From contig CAYZVO010000010.1 in assembly GCA_964481655.1 (NCBI GenBank), forward strand, positions 1 to 64,000: a stretch of 64,000 nt of DNA, written 5' to 3'. A program made the translations under genes and the position numbers. Every line of letters starts with the position of its first letter. Within the stretch, counting starts at the first letter, position 1. The notes under the pieces were generated by a model that was given only the letters and a program-made list of their open reading frames with translations, ran no database searches and was not told where the DNA came from. Below, in pieces: positions 32,646-41,379 of this stretch. This DNA is from CALDOK01 sp964481655. GTDB lineage: Bacteria; Myxococcota_A; UBA796; JAFGLY01.

Positions 32646-34712
32646 TTGCTCGAGCGCTTCGCTGACAGGGCCTGGCTGGCCATCGTCCTCATCGCTGTGC
32701 TCACCGCGCTCTCGCAGATCCATCCGATCTGGGAGCCGGACCTGTGGTGGCACATGTGGGTGGGCGAGCAGATGGTCGACCACGGCTTCTGGGCCTACCC
32801 GGACCACTCGAGCTTCACCCAGGACGGCTGGACCTACGTCAACGCCGAGTGGCTCCCGTCCATCGTGCTGTGGCTCGCCTGGGTCATCGCGGGCCCCGCC
32901 GGCCCCACCCTGCTCACCGCGCTGGGCGCCGCGGCCGGCGTCCTCGTCGTGGGGCTGCTCACCCGCCGCCTGGCTCCGGAGCGGCCCTGGCTGGCGGTGG
33001 CCGCCTGCGCCCTCATCGCGGGCATGACCTTCGAGCGTTGGGCCGCCCGGCCTCACCTGTTCTTCCTCACCCTGCTGCCCCTGGGCCTACTGGTGCTCGA
33101 GCTGCCCGCCGGACGTCGGCGCCTGCTCGCCTTGATCGGCCTGCAGCTGCTCTGGTCCCACTGCCACGGCAGCCACGTGCTGCTGCCGGGGTTGGTGGGG
33201 GCCCGGGCCATCGGCTGGTGGCTGCGGGATGGCCGCGCGGGGCTGCGCGAGGGGGTCATCAGCGTCGGCGTGCTCGGGCTGATGTCCCTGCTGGTGGGCC
33301 CCCAGGGGCCCGGCACCCTGGCCCATGTCTTGCACCACGCCTCATCGGACTCCGTGAGCCACATCGGCGAGATGCGTTCGCCCACCTGGGCGGATCTGAT
33401 GCCCTCGGAGCTGGGGGGCGTCGCCTGGCTGTGGCTGGTGGTGGTCGCCGTGATCGTGCTGGCCATGCGGCGCCGGCCGCGGCTGGACGATCTGCTGGTG
33501 GGCCTGGCGGGCGTGGCCCTGCAGTACACCGCCGTGCGCTTCCACGCCGCGATGGGCATCCTGCTGCTCCCGCTGCTGCTGCGGCGCGAGGGCGCGCGCC
33601 CGGCCTCCTGGCCCCGTGCCGAGCTCGCGGTCGCGCTGCTGTTGGTGTTGCTCACGGTCCCCAACGGCTGGCGCAAGCAGGCCCAGGGAGCGCCCTGGGG
33701 GCGCCCCGGTCTGGGGGTGTGGGAAGACGGCGTGCCCGTGGACGCCGCCGATCTGCTCGAGGCCCACGGCGCCAGTGGACACGTCTGGAACTACTACGAC
33801 GACGGTGGATACCTGATCTGGCGGCTCGCACCCCAGCTGAAGTTCGCCATCGACGGGCGCTCGCCCGCCTTCCACACCGTGGACCACCACGGCCTGTGGC
33901 GGCAGTCCAAGTACAGCGTCGCCACCTTCCGCGGTATGGACGCCCGCTGGGGCATCGACCACGCCCTGGTGGACCGGGATCTGCCCCTGTGCGGCCGCCT
34001 CGAGGGACACCCCGACTGGCGCCTGGTGCACGTGGACGCCCGCCGTGCCCTGTTCACCAAGGCCGATGGCCCCTTCCTGCCGGAGCACGCCCTCGTGCGG
34101 CTGCCTGCCTGCGCCTCGTCGCCGCTGGCGGGCTGCCCCGACAGCCAGCAGACCGCCGCCGCCATGTGGGATGAGACCAGCGCGCTGCTGGCCCTCGAGC
34201 CCGACGCCCACTACCCCTGGGTGCTGCGCATGAGGCTGCTGTCCTGCAGCGAGGGGACCGACCCCGCCGCGGCGCTGCCGGTGGTGCAGGCGGCGGTGGA
34301 CGGCGAGCTGTTCGCCGATGATCTGGCCCGGGCGGCGCTGATGACCCTGAACGCCGGCGATCCCGACGGCGCGCTGGCCCTGCTGGACCGGGCCCGCGAG
34401 CTGGGCGCCGAGGGTCGCATCGAGCTGCTGCGCGGCCGCGTGCTGGCCAGCATGGGGCAGCCCGAGCGCGCGGCCGAGGCGATGCTCGAGGCGGCGGTTC
34501 AGCTCGACGACGCCATGATGAACACCCAGCGCCTCGAGGTCGCCTGGGCCTGCCGGGATGCGGGCATGGTGACCCACGCGGCGGAGCACGCCCTCCGCGT
34601 GGCCGCCACCGGCAACCCCGACGCCGTGGCCCTGCTGCGGGAGCTCGAGCCCCAGCTCGAGGGCCAGCAGGCCGACGACGCCCGCGGCTGGCTCGAGGCG
34701 TGGGAGCGATAG
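32646..34712 (+). CDS. Polytopic membrane protein, putative glycosyltransferase, with C-terminal TPR-like domain
   Basis: 688 aa. About ten hydrophobic helices span residues 8-345. The first loop has E-P-D-L-W-W-H-M-W-V-G, like the D-P-D-x-W-W-H motif of lipid-sugar-using membrane glycosyltransferases. A periplasmic segment (W-N-Y-Y-D-D-G-G-Y) follows, then Asp/Glu-rich helical repeats at about 500-680 resembling tetratricopeptide repeats. The start is TTG 32646 with AGGAG about 9 nt upstream, with no ATG nearby. Probable role: transfer of a polyprenyl-linked sugar to an envelope acceptor; this is inferred from topology and the one motif. Confidence 0.7.
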   Translation: MLERFADRAWLAIVLIAVLTALSQIHPIWEPDLWWHMWVGEQMVDHGFWAYPDHSSFTQDGWTYVNAEWLPSIVLWLAWVIAGPAGPTLLTALGAAAGVLVVGLLTRRLAPERPWLAVAACALIAGMTFERWAARPHLFFLTLLPLGLLVLELPAGRRRLLALIGLQLLWSHCHGSHVLLPGLVGARAIGWWLRDGRAGLREGVISVGVLGLMSLLVGPQGPGTLAHVLHHASSDSVSHIGEMRSPTWADLMPSELGGVAWLWLVVVAVIVLAMRRRPRLDDLLVGLAGVALQYTAVRFHAAMGILLLPLLLRREGARPASWPRAELAVALLLVLLTVPNGWRKQAQGAPWGRPGLGVWEDGVPVDAADLLEAHGASGHVWNYYDDGGYLIWRLAPQLKFAIDGRSPAFHTVDHHGLWRQSKYSVATFRGMDARWGIDHALVDRDLPLCGRLEGHPDWRLVHVDARRALFTKADGPFLPEHALVRLPACASSPLAGCPDSQQTAAAMWDETSALLALEPDAHYPWVLRMRLLSCSEGTDPAAALPVVQAAVDGELFADDLARAALMTLNAGDPDGALALLDRARELGAEGRIELLRGRVLASMGQPERAAEAMLEAAVQLDDAMMNTQRLEVAWACRDAGMVTHAAEHALRVAATGNPDAVALLRELEPQLEGQQADDARGWLEAWER

Positions 34713-34736
34713 GCGGCCCACGCCTGTGTCGAAGCG

Positions 34737-35489
34737 CTAGAAGTCCGTGGCGAAGTCGTCGAAGTAGAAGGTGCCGCCGCCGCCATCGGCGCCGGTGACG
34801 CCGTAGTCGAAGAACACGGAGACCTTGTCGAAGGTGTAGGACGGGTCCAGGGCCGCGGTGCCTTCCCCCTCGTTGGCGAAGTCGAAGTGGAGGGTCTCCC
34901 AGGTGTCCGCCGCACTCGGGAACGCGTCGGTCTCGACCGAGTGCGTGGGATCGTTGGCGTCTTCGACCTTGAGGCGCACCGCGACACCCGCCCGCGGGGA
35001 CATGACTCGCAGCGCGAAGGTGGTGTCGGTCGCGGTGATGGGGAGGGTGTCGATGGAGAAGTTGGCACCGGTGGAGAAGGTCGTGCCGGCCCAGGTCTCC
35101 GCGGAGCCCGACTTGACGACCCGGGCGACCATGTTGCTCGCGTCGTCGGGATCGGCCTCCACCGCGGCGTCTTCCGCACCGCCGAAGCCCGTCAGGGTGT
35201 AGGTCACGCTGGAGTCGTCGAAGTCGATGAGCAGGTCGGCGTCGGTGTCGGCGTCGGTGTCGGCGTCGGCGTCGGCGTCAGCGTCCGCGTCGGCGTCGGC
35301 GTCCGCGTCGGCGTCCGCGTCGGCGTCGGCGTCAGCGTCCGCGTCCGCATCCGTGTCGGCGTCGGTGTCGGCGTCGGTGTCCGTGTCGGTGTCTGCCTCG
35401 GTGTCGGTGTCCGGGATGCTCGTGTCATCCTTGTCGTCGCAGGCGGTGGTCAGGAGGGAGAGGGCGAGGATGGCGAACATGCGGTTCAT
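34737..35489 (-). CDS. Lipoprotein: long Asp-Ala/Thr linker and CBM-like beta-sandwich
   Basis: 250 aa. Signal peptide with lipobox (L-T-T-A-C, Cys17), then about 65 residues of almost pure Asp-Ala/Asp-Thr repeat (nt about 35235-35410), then a C-terminal beta-rich domain from about residue 90. It includes D-T-W-E-T-L-H-F-D-F and ends G-T-F-Y-F-D-D-F-A-T-D-F, a strand pattern seen in carbohydrate-binding modules of lipoprotein glycosidases. No catalytic domain is attached. ATG 35489 follows GGATCC. A candidate promoter lies at 35580-35608. Probably a surface carbohydrate-binding lipoprotein held away from the membrane by its linker. Confidence 0.78.
   Translation of the reverse strand: MNRMFAILALSLLTTACDDKDDTSIPDTDTEADTDTDTDADTDADTDADADADADADADADADADADADADADADADTDADTDADLLIDFDDSSVTYTLTGFGGAEDAAVEADPDDASNMVARVVKSGSAETWAGTTFSTGANFSIDTLPITATDTTFALRVMSPRAGVAVRLKVEDANDPTHSVETDAFPSAADTWETLHFDFANEGEGTAALDPSYTFDKVSVFFDYGVTGADGGGGTFYFDDFATDF
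35233..35410. repeat. Hexanucleotide-type microsatellite encoding Asp-Ala/Thr linker
   Basis: About 178 bp built from GTCGGC, GTCCGC and GTCGGT hexamers (plus-strand view), in frame inside the lipoprotein at 34737-35489. Every unit is a multiple of 3, so slippage changes linker length without breaking the frame. Confidence 0.8.
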
Positions 35490-35579
35490 GGGATCCTTTG
35501 GGCGCTCGGGCGGCCACGTTCGGCGATGCTTGTCGGGCCTCAGGAGGGAAGCGCGTTTATTAATTCGACGAACGAAATA

Positions 35580-35608
35580 AGTATAGTCCCTCGGAGCGCA
35601 CTTGGAAA
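35580..35608 (-). promoter_or_regulatory. Candidate promoter for the Asp-linker lipoprotein
   Basis: On the minus strand TTTCCA (35608-35603), a 17-bp spacer, then TATACT (35585-35580), in an AT-rich island of an otherwise GC-rich region. It would start transcription about 80 nt before ATG 35489. Confidence 0.4.
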
Positions 35609-35655
35609 GCGCGTCGAGCCGATTGGCCGAACGCGGTGGCGTCGGGCGGGGAGCC

Positions 35656-36681
35656 CTAGGGGATCAAGCTGCGCAGCAGCTGGGGCTGCTCGAGCAGCAG
35701 CTCGGCGCCGGTGACCGCCGAGCGCAGGGGCTGCGGCGCCAGCACCACGGGCAGCCCAGAGGCCTGGCCGATCAGCTCGTCGAGGCCGGTCAGCTGGGCG
35801 GCGCCGCCGGTCAAGACCAGGCCCGCATCCAGGATGTCGGCGGACAGCTCGGGCGGGGTGCGCTCGAAGGTCTCCCGCAGGGCCTCGAGGATCGCCTCGA
35901 TGGGCTCCTTCAGCGCCTGACGGGCGTCGGCGGAGCTCAGGGTGACCGGCTTGGGGATGCCCGACTCCTGGCGGCCCTTGACCTGGATGGTGCGCTGGGG
36001 GCCGCTCTCGAGGCCACAGCCCAGCTCGATCTTGATGATCTCGGCCGTGCGCTCGCCGATCTCGATGCCGTGGGCCTCGCGCATGTGCTTGACGATGGCC
36101 TGGTCCATGGCGTCGCCGGCGATGTCCAGGGACGCGGAGGTGACCACGCCGCCCATGGAGAGCACGGCGACCTCGGTGGTGCCGGCGCCCACGTCGCAGA
36201 CCAGGGTGCCCAGGGGTTGGTGGGCGGGCAGGCCGGCGCCCAGGGCCGCGGCGACTGGGCCGTGGACCACCACCACCTCGCGGGCTCCGGCGGCGCGGGC
36301 GCACTGGGTCACGGCGCGGCGCTGCTCCTGGGTGATGCCGAAGGGCACGCAGACCAGCACCCGGGGCTTGACCAGGGCGCGCTTGGACACCGAGCGGGCG
36401 ATGAAGTAGCGCAGCATGGCCTCGGCGGCGTCGTAGTCGCGGATGACCGAGCCCCGCAGGGGGCGCACCGCCCGGATCGAGTCGGGGGTCTTGCCGAGCA
36501 TGTCCCGGGCCCCGGCCCCGACGGCCACGACCTCGTGGGCCTTGCCTCGCTGCCGGATGGCGAGCACCGAGGGTTCGTCGAGCACCACGCCCTGGCCGCG
36601 CACCGCCACGATGGTGTTGGCGGTCCCCAGGTCGATCGCGAGATCCTGGGTCAGCAGCGACAGGGGATTCTCGAAGCCCAT
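35656..36681 (-). CDS. mreB: Rod-shape protein MreB
   Basis: 341-aa actin homologue that guides lateral cell-wall synthesis. Sequence landmarks: L-A-I-D-L-G-T-A-N-T (phosphate 1), V-L-V-C-V-P-F-G-I-T, V-V-H-G-P-V-A-A-A-L-G-A-G-L-P, V-C-D-V-G-A-G-T-T-E-V-A-V-L-S (phosphate 2), G-D-A-M-D, and V-L-T-G-G-A-A-Q-L-T-G-L near the end. Length is typical (about 340). mreC/mreD do not follow, unlike in many rods, so this may be a stand-alone copy. The next gene on the same strand is the Asp-linker lipoprotein, with 166 bp between. Confidence 0.95.
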   Translation of the reverse strand: MGFENPLSLLTQDLAIDLGTANTIVAVRGQGVVLDEPSVLAIRQRGKAHEVVAVGAGARDMLGKTPDSIRAVRPLRGSVIRDYDAAEAMLRYFIARSVSKRALVKPRVLVCVPFGITQEQRRAVTQCARAAGAREVVVVHGPVAAALGAGLPAHQPLGTLVCDVGAGTTEVAVLSMGGVVTSASLDIAGDAMDQAIVKHMREAHGIEIGERTAEIIKIELGCGLESGPQRTIQVKGRQESGIPKPVTLSSADARQALKEPIEAILEALRETFERTPPELSADILDAGLVLTGGAAQLTGLDELIGQASGLPVVLAPQPLRSAVTGAELLLEQPQLLRSLIP

Positions 36682-36707
36682 GGGCCCCCCGGGGCGTCAG
36701 GGGTGCG

Positions 36708-37211
36708 CTAGTCGTCGATGCCGTACTTCTCGTCGAAGTTCTTCATGTTGCGGACCTCGACCAGCTCCTTCTCCATGACGTGGGCGAGGTGGTCGGCGTA
36801 GCCCTCGAGGGAGCCTTCGTCGCTCTGGTGCAGCAGCTTCTTGTCGCCGTCGAGCTTGACCGCGTAGACCTCCCAGGTCGCGCGCTTGCCGCCGATGACG
36901 AACTCGAGTTCCTTGATGTCCTGGAAGGGGAGGCGCTCGGTCTCGGTGCCCTGGGAGGAGGTGCGGGTCCAGACCACAGAGGCGGTCTCCTGGTCGATGA
37001 CCACGTTCCGCTTGACCGCCTGATGGTTGACCACGAACCACATCGCCGCCGCGCCCACGCACAGCATGGCCACGATGGTGCCCACCAGCAGGATCAGGCC
37101 GGAGGACTTCTTGGGGACGTCGTCGCTTCCGAACTCGTGGAAGCAGTGCTTGCAGCGAGATGCGGCGGTGGGAACCTCGGCTCCACAGGACGGGCAGGTC
37201 TTCTTGCTCAC
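36708..37211 (-). CDS. Zinc-ribbon protein with one TM helix
   Basis: 167 aa. The N-terminus carries a zinc ribbon (C-P-S-C-G-A-E-V...R-C-K-H-C) at residues 5-23, then a TM helix (G-L-I-L-L-V-G-T-I-V-A-M-L-C-V-G-A-A-A-M-W-F-V-V at about 36-60), then an extracytoplasmic beta-rich domain (V-I-D-Q-E-T-A-S-V-V-W...). The start is GTG 37211 with GAGGT upstream; the open frame extends further but the ribbon begins here. It is upstream of mreB on the same strand. Function is unknown; zinc-ribbon plus TM proteins of this layout are frequent in this phylum. Confidence 0.7.
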   Translation of the reverse strand: MSKKTCPSCGAEVPTAASRCKHCFHEFGSDDVPKKSSGLILLVGTIVAMLCVGAAAMWFVVNHQAVKRNVVIDQETASVVWTRTSSQGTETERLPFQDIKELEFVIGGKRATWEVYAVKLDGDKKLLHQSDEGSLEGYADHLAHVMEKELVEVRNMKNFDEKYGIDD

Positions 37212-37296
37212 GTTGGACCTCTCGATCGCGACGAGTCTGGGCTGGTGGGTGACATATGGGCGAGGGTGGCGCTGCGCAACAGCGGCGTGGCAGCGG

Positions 37297-37695
37297 CTAT
37301 CGACCGCTCTCGGCGAGATGACGGCAGAGGGGGCCCAACAGGCTGGGCAGCACCAGGGGCACCTGGCTGCGGCCGCGGGAACGGCGGTACACCTTGTAGA
37401 GCTTGCGGCCGGCCTTGAGGATCGCGCTGACGCTGTCCTTGACGCCCAGGCGACGGGCCAGGGCGGCCCGCTGGGACGGGGGCAGCTGCTCGAGGTCGTC
37501 GCGGTCGTACTCGGAGAACGGCAGGCCCTCGCGCTCGGCCAGGGCGCCGAAGCCCACCACGCACAGCTCGAGCACCGTGCGGCGGTCGATGACCTCACCC
37601 ACGGGGATGTCGAGCTCGACCGCCAGATCGATCAGGTCCTCCTCGGGGAGGGAGGCGACCAGGCGGTACTCTTCGTCGGTCAGTTGGAAGGCCAT
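37297..37695 (-). CDS. Unknown small helical protein
   Basis: 132 aa, charged and helical, no signal peptide. It begins M-A-F-Q-L-T-D-E-E-Y and has helical segments L-P-E-E-D-L-I-D-L-A-V-E-L-D-I and L-P-P-S-Q-R-A-A-L-A-R-R-L-G with a SAP-like feel, ending in a basic K-L-Y-K-V-Y-R-R-S-R-G-R. Basic C-terminus and SAP-like helices would fit nucleic-acid binding, but no clear family was recognised. ATG 37695 has GGAG upstream. It shares the strand with the zinc-ribbon gene and is divergent from sppA. Confidence 0.6.
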   Translation of the reverse strand: MAFQLTDEEYRLVASLPEEDLIDLAVELDIPVGEVIDRRTVLELCVVGFGALAEREGLPFSEYDRDDLEQLPPSQRAALARRLGVKDSVSAILKAGRKLYKVYRRSRGRSQVPLVLPSLLGPLCRHLAESGR

Positions 37696-37816
37696 GGGGG
37701 CTCCGTTCGGGTGACGGTGGGGGCGAGCGTGAATAGGTCTGGGGGGTCGGGGCTCATAACCGAGCGCCCAGCACGGAGCCGGGGCGCCCGGCCCGTGCAC
37801 GCCTCCTGGAGGAAGC

Positions 37817-39532
37817 ATGCCGAGCCTGCTGCGAGCGGCGTTTGCGAGCGTGGTGGCTCCACCACCGCCCGTGATCGACCTCCTGCGCCTGCTGCGGTTC
37901 CGCCGGCGTGGCCTGGTGCGGCTCGACCTCGGGGCTGGGGCCTGGCGGCGACCCGGCGCCAGCGCCCGGCTGGTGCAGGCGCTGGCCTGGCTCAGGGACG
38001 ACCCCCAGATCGTGGCGGTGCGCGTGGAGCTCGACGGCGCGCGGGGCTCCTGGGCCCAGCTGCAGGCCGTGCACGCGGGCCTTCGTCGCATCGTGGACGC
38101 GGGCAAGCCCGTCTACGCCCAGGTCCGCAACGCCGGCAACGCCGAGCTCTACCTGGCCTCCGCCGCCAGCCACGTCTTCATGCTCCCCATCGCCGAGCTG
38201 CAGGCCGCCGGGCTCGCGACCCGCATGGCCTTCCTGGGCGACGCCCTGGCCAAGCTCGGCGTCGAGGTGGAGCTGTTCACCGCGGGTGCCTTCAAGAGCG
38301 CCGGCGAGCCCTACACCCGCTCGAGCCCCTCGGCCGAGAACCGCCAGGCCATGCAGGCCCTGCTCGACGATCTGCAGGATCAGCTCGTCCAGGCCGTGGC
38401 CACCGGCCGCGAGCTGGAGCCCGAGGTGGTGCGCGAGGCCATGGCCTCGGTGCCGGTGTCCGCGGAGCGGGCCCTCGAGCTGGGCCTCGTGGACGAGCTG
38501 GCCTACGACGACCAGATCCCCGATCGCATCGAGGAGCTGCTGGAGCTCGAGCCCCGCAGCTCCGGCGCCGCGGGCTGGTGGCGCTGGCTGCGCATCCGCA
38601 ACTTCTGGCATCGGGTGGCCGGCTCCGGCACCCCGGTGGCCGTGCTGCGCCTCGAGGGGCCGGTGGTGGACCGCAAGCCCGACGCCAGCGGTCGGGCGGT
38701 CATCGCGGCGGACCGGGTGGTCCCGTTGCTCGACTCGCTGCGGAGCGCCGACTCCGTGCGCGGCGTCTTGATCACCGTCGACAGCGGCGGTGGGTCGGTG
38801 CTGGCCTCCGAGCGCATCTGGCGGGCCGTCCAGCGCCTGCAGGAGGCCAAGCCCGTGGTGGCGCTCTTCCAGGGGGTCGCGGCCAGCGGCGGCTACTACC
38901 TGGCCGTACCGGCCCGCAACATCTACGTGCAGCCCGGCACCATCACCGGCTCCATCGGCGTCATCGGGATGCGCCTGCTCCCGGGCGCGGTGCTCGGCCG
39001 GCTCGGTGTGCACGCGGCCACCCTGCGCACGGAGCCCGCGTCGGATCTCGCCATGGCCGGGCGGGCCATGCGGCCGGCGGAGCGCGCCCGCCTGGAGCGC
39101 TCCATCGCCCGCTACTACGAGCTGTTTCTGCGGCGAGTCGCGGGCGGGCGGCGCCGGCCGGTGCGCGCCATCGAGCCCTTCGCCCAGGGCCGGGTCTGGA
39201 CCGGGCGGGCGGCCCGGGAGCACGGCCTGGTGGATCGGCTCGGCACCTACCACGACGCTCTGCGCCGTCTGTACAAGCACCTGGGCCTGCGCCCCGGGCG
39301 CTGGACCCTGCCGCGCTGGGAGATCTCCACCGCGGCCCAGACCCCGAGCCAGCGTGTGCTCCAGGCCCTGATGGCCGACGCCGTCGCCAGCGAGCCGGTC
39401 ATGGGCCGCCTGCGCCGGCTTGCCTCGGCCCTGCGGGTGCCCGCTGCGCTCGACCCCTTGCTCGAGCAGCACGCCCAGGGCCGGGTCGAGCCGCTGGCCA
39501 TGCTGGAGTGGGACCCGGGCGATCTGGCCTGA
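37817..39532 (+). CDS. sppA: Signal peptide peptidase SppA (long form)
   Basis: 571 aa, the tandem-domain type known from E. coli SppA, where N-terminal Lys and C-terminal Ser form the catalytic dyad. Here Lys160 (T-A-G-A-F-K-S-A-G-E-P-Y) and Ser357 (G-V-A-A-S-G-G-Y-Y) are in the expected places, with I-T-V-D-S-G-G-G-S before and G-T-I-T-G-S-I-G-V after. It degrades cleaved signal peptides in the membrane. The expected N-terminal TM helix is not obvious; residues 8-25 are only moderately hydrophobic. ATG 37817 has GGAGGAAG upstream. A high exported-protein load in this genome fits the need for it. Confidence 0.92.
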   Translation: MPSLLRAAFASVVAPPPPVIDLLRLLRFRRRGLVRLDLGAGAWRRPGASARLVQALAWLRDDPQIVAVRVELDGARGSWAQLQAVHAGLRRIVDAGKPVYAQVRNAGNAELYLASAASHVFMLPIAELQAAGLATRMAFLGDALAKLGVEVELFTAGAFKSAGEPYTRSSPSAENRQAMQALLDDLQDQLVQAVATGRELEPEVVREAMASVPVSAERALELGLVDELAYDDQIPDRIEELLELEPRSSGAAGWWRWLRIRNFWHRVAGSGTPVAVLRLEGPVVDRKPDASGRAVIAADRVVPLLDSLRSADSVRGVLITVDSGGGSVLASERIWRAVQRLQEAKPVVALFQGVAASGGYYLAVPARNIYVQPGTITGSIGVIGMRLLPGAVLGRLGVHAATLRTEPASDLAMAGRAMRPAERARLERSIARYYELFLRRVAGGRRRPVRAIEPFAQGRVWTGRAAREHGLVDRLGTYHDALRRLYKHLGLRPGRWTLPRWEISTAAQTPSQRVLQALMADAVASEPVMGRLRRLASALRVPAALDPLLEQHAQGRVEPLAMLEWDPGDLA

Positions 39533-39600
39533 AGGCGCCGTTCGGCTGACACAACGCGTCGCGCCTGCGGTAGACTGCGGGCGCGAATGCTGGAGGTCGA

Positions 39601-41379
39601 ATGAGAGCGGCGCTCGTCCCGTTGCTGCTGCTGCCCACGATGGGCTGCCTGGTGAACACGGAGCTCTACGAGCAGCTCTCCGAGCAGTTCTCAGAGCAGG
39701 ATCACCCGGTGGATGCCGACGGTGACGGCTACCGGGACGACGAGGACTGCGACGACGACAACCCCGACGTGCACCCCGACGCCGACGAGTACTGCAACGA
39801 GCTGGACGACGACTGTGACGACGAGGTGGACGAGGACGCCGTGGACGGCGGCAGCTGGTTCGTCGACGGCGACGGCGACGGCTGGGGCGGCGACGAAATC
39901 GTCAGCGCGTGCGAGCAGCCCTCGGGCACCGTGGACGAGGGCGGCGACTGCCACGACGACGAACCCACCGCGTTCCCGGGCTCCACCGCGCCGGAGTTTC
40001 CCGACGACGAGATCGACCAGGACTGCGACGGCAACCCCGGCTGCACCGACCTGAACTGCGACGGGCTGCCGGATGTGGTGATCCCCTCGCAGCTCGTGGA
40101 CGACGGCGCCTCGTCCAGTGTCTCTCCCGTCTGGTTCGGGACCGGCGATCTGCTGGGCGAGGATCCCCACCTCGAGCTGCCCAGCATGGGCGCGATGGCC
40201 GCGGTGGTGGCCGACTTCGAGCGCGACGGCTGGCTCGACGTGGCGCTGGTCGGGTACGTCTACGACAAGAGCTTCGAGCTGAGCGCGCTGGTCTACCAGG
40301 GGGGCGACGACGGCTTCAGCACGGACCGCAGCGTGGCCGTGGACACCACCTCGTCCCTGGACGCCACCTCGGCCGATCTGGACCAGGACGGATACCCCGA
40401 TCTCATCGTCAGCTCGGGCACGGTGGGCACCGGCGAGGGCACCATCTACTGGGGCTCCCCCGCGGGCCTCGACAACAAGTCCTTCACCGCCCTGCCCACC
40501 TCGGGCAGCTACCGCATCGTGGTCAGCGACCTCAACAGCGACGGCTGGGAGGATCTGGTCTTCGTCAGCTACGCCTCCCAGCGGGGGGCCGAGACCCGCT
40601 CGTCCATCTACTGGAACCGCGAGGGGGTCTTCTCCGAGGGAGACTTCTCCTCCATCCCCAACTGGAACGCCGTGGACGCGGTCGCCGTGGACCTGGACCT
40701 GGACGGCTACCAGGAGATCGTGGTGGCCAACTACGGCTACAACGCCGAGACCTACGAGCTGATGGTCAGCATCCACCACGGCAGCGAGGACGGCTACTCC
40801 GACGAGGCGGTGACCGAGCTGAAGGCCTTCGGGGCCATCGCGGTGGACGCCGCCGACTTCGACCAGGACGGCTGGCCCGACATCGTCGTGGCCCACAACA
40901 CCTCGGACTCGGACACCCAGATCGACAGCGTCGTCTACTGGGGCTCCAAGGACGGGGTCACCGGCAAGGAGAGCACGGCCTTGCCCACCCGCGCGGCCCG
41001 GGACGTGGCCGTCGCCGATCTGGATCAGGACGGCTGGCTCGACATCGTCTTCGCCAACTACTACGGCCCCCACGGCATGAGCACCACCTCGTCCATCTAC
41101 TGGGGGTCCAAGGGTGGGTTCTCGGAGGTGGGGGTCACCGAGCTGGAGACCGTGGGCGTCTACCGCGTCACCGTCGGTGACGTCGACGGCAACGGCTGGC
41201 TCGATCTGCTCTTCACCCAGTACACCACGGGCCTCAGCTACGAGACCTACTCCTACCTCTACTACGGCTCGGTCGGCGGGTTCTCCATCGAGGACCGGGA
41301 GGCCCTGGCGGTGGACGGCCCGTGGGGTCACGGCGTCATCGTCGGCGGTGAGCTGGCGGACGACGGAGGTGACCGATGA
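39601..41379 (+). CDS. Lipoprotein with MopE repeats and FG-GAP/VCBS propeller
   Basis: 592 aa. Signal peptide with lipobox (T-M-G-C, Cys16). Residues about 38-150 carry MopE-type units (D-A-D-G-D-G-Y, D-C-D-D, C-N-E-L-D-D-D-C-D-D-E-V-D-E). From about 160 there are FG-GAP/VCBS repeats of form D-x-D-x-D-G-W/Y-x-D-L/I-V (A-D-L-D-Q-D-G-Y-P-D-L-I-V, S-D-L-N-S-D-G-W-E-D-L-V), enough for a seven-bladed propeller. This is a shorter relative of the giant protein at 4420-11508. ATG 39601 has GGAGGT upstream, and its end overlaps the next start by 4 nt. Confidence 0.87.
   Translation: MRAALVPLLLLPTMGCLVNTELYEQLSEQFSEQDHPVDADGDGYRDDEDCDDDNPDVHPDADEYCNELDDDCDDEVDEDAVDGGSWFVDGDGDGWGGDEIVSACEQPSGTVDEGGDCHDDEPTAFPGSTAPEFPDDEIDQDCDGNPGCTDLNCDGLPDVVIPSQLVDDGASSSVSPVWFGTGDLLGEDPHLELPSMGAMAAVVADFERDGWLDVALVGYVYDKSFELSALVYQGGDDGFSTDRSVAVDTTSSLDATSADLDQDGYPDLIVSSGTVGTGEGTIYWGSPAGLDNKSFTALPTSGSYRIVVSDLNSDGWEDLVFVSYASQRGAETRSSIYWNREGVFSEGDFSSIPNWNAVDAVAVDLDLDGYQEIVVANYGYNAETYELMVSIHHGSEDGYSDEAVTELKAFGAIAVDAADFDQDGWPDIVVAHNTSDSDTQIDSVVYWGSKDGVTGKESTALPTRAARDVAVADLDQDGWLDIVFANYYGPHGMSTTSSIYWGSKGGFSEVGVTELETVGVYRVTVGDVDGNGWLDLLFTQYTTGLSYETYSYLYYGSVGGFSIEDREALAVDGPWGHGVIVGGELADDGGDR

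Noticed and set aside
31851..33056. Upstream extension of the rarA open frame
   Set aside because: It lies antisense to the lpxH-like gene; the family N-terminus starts at 31850.
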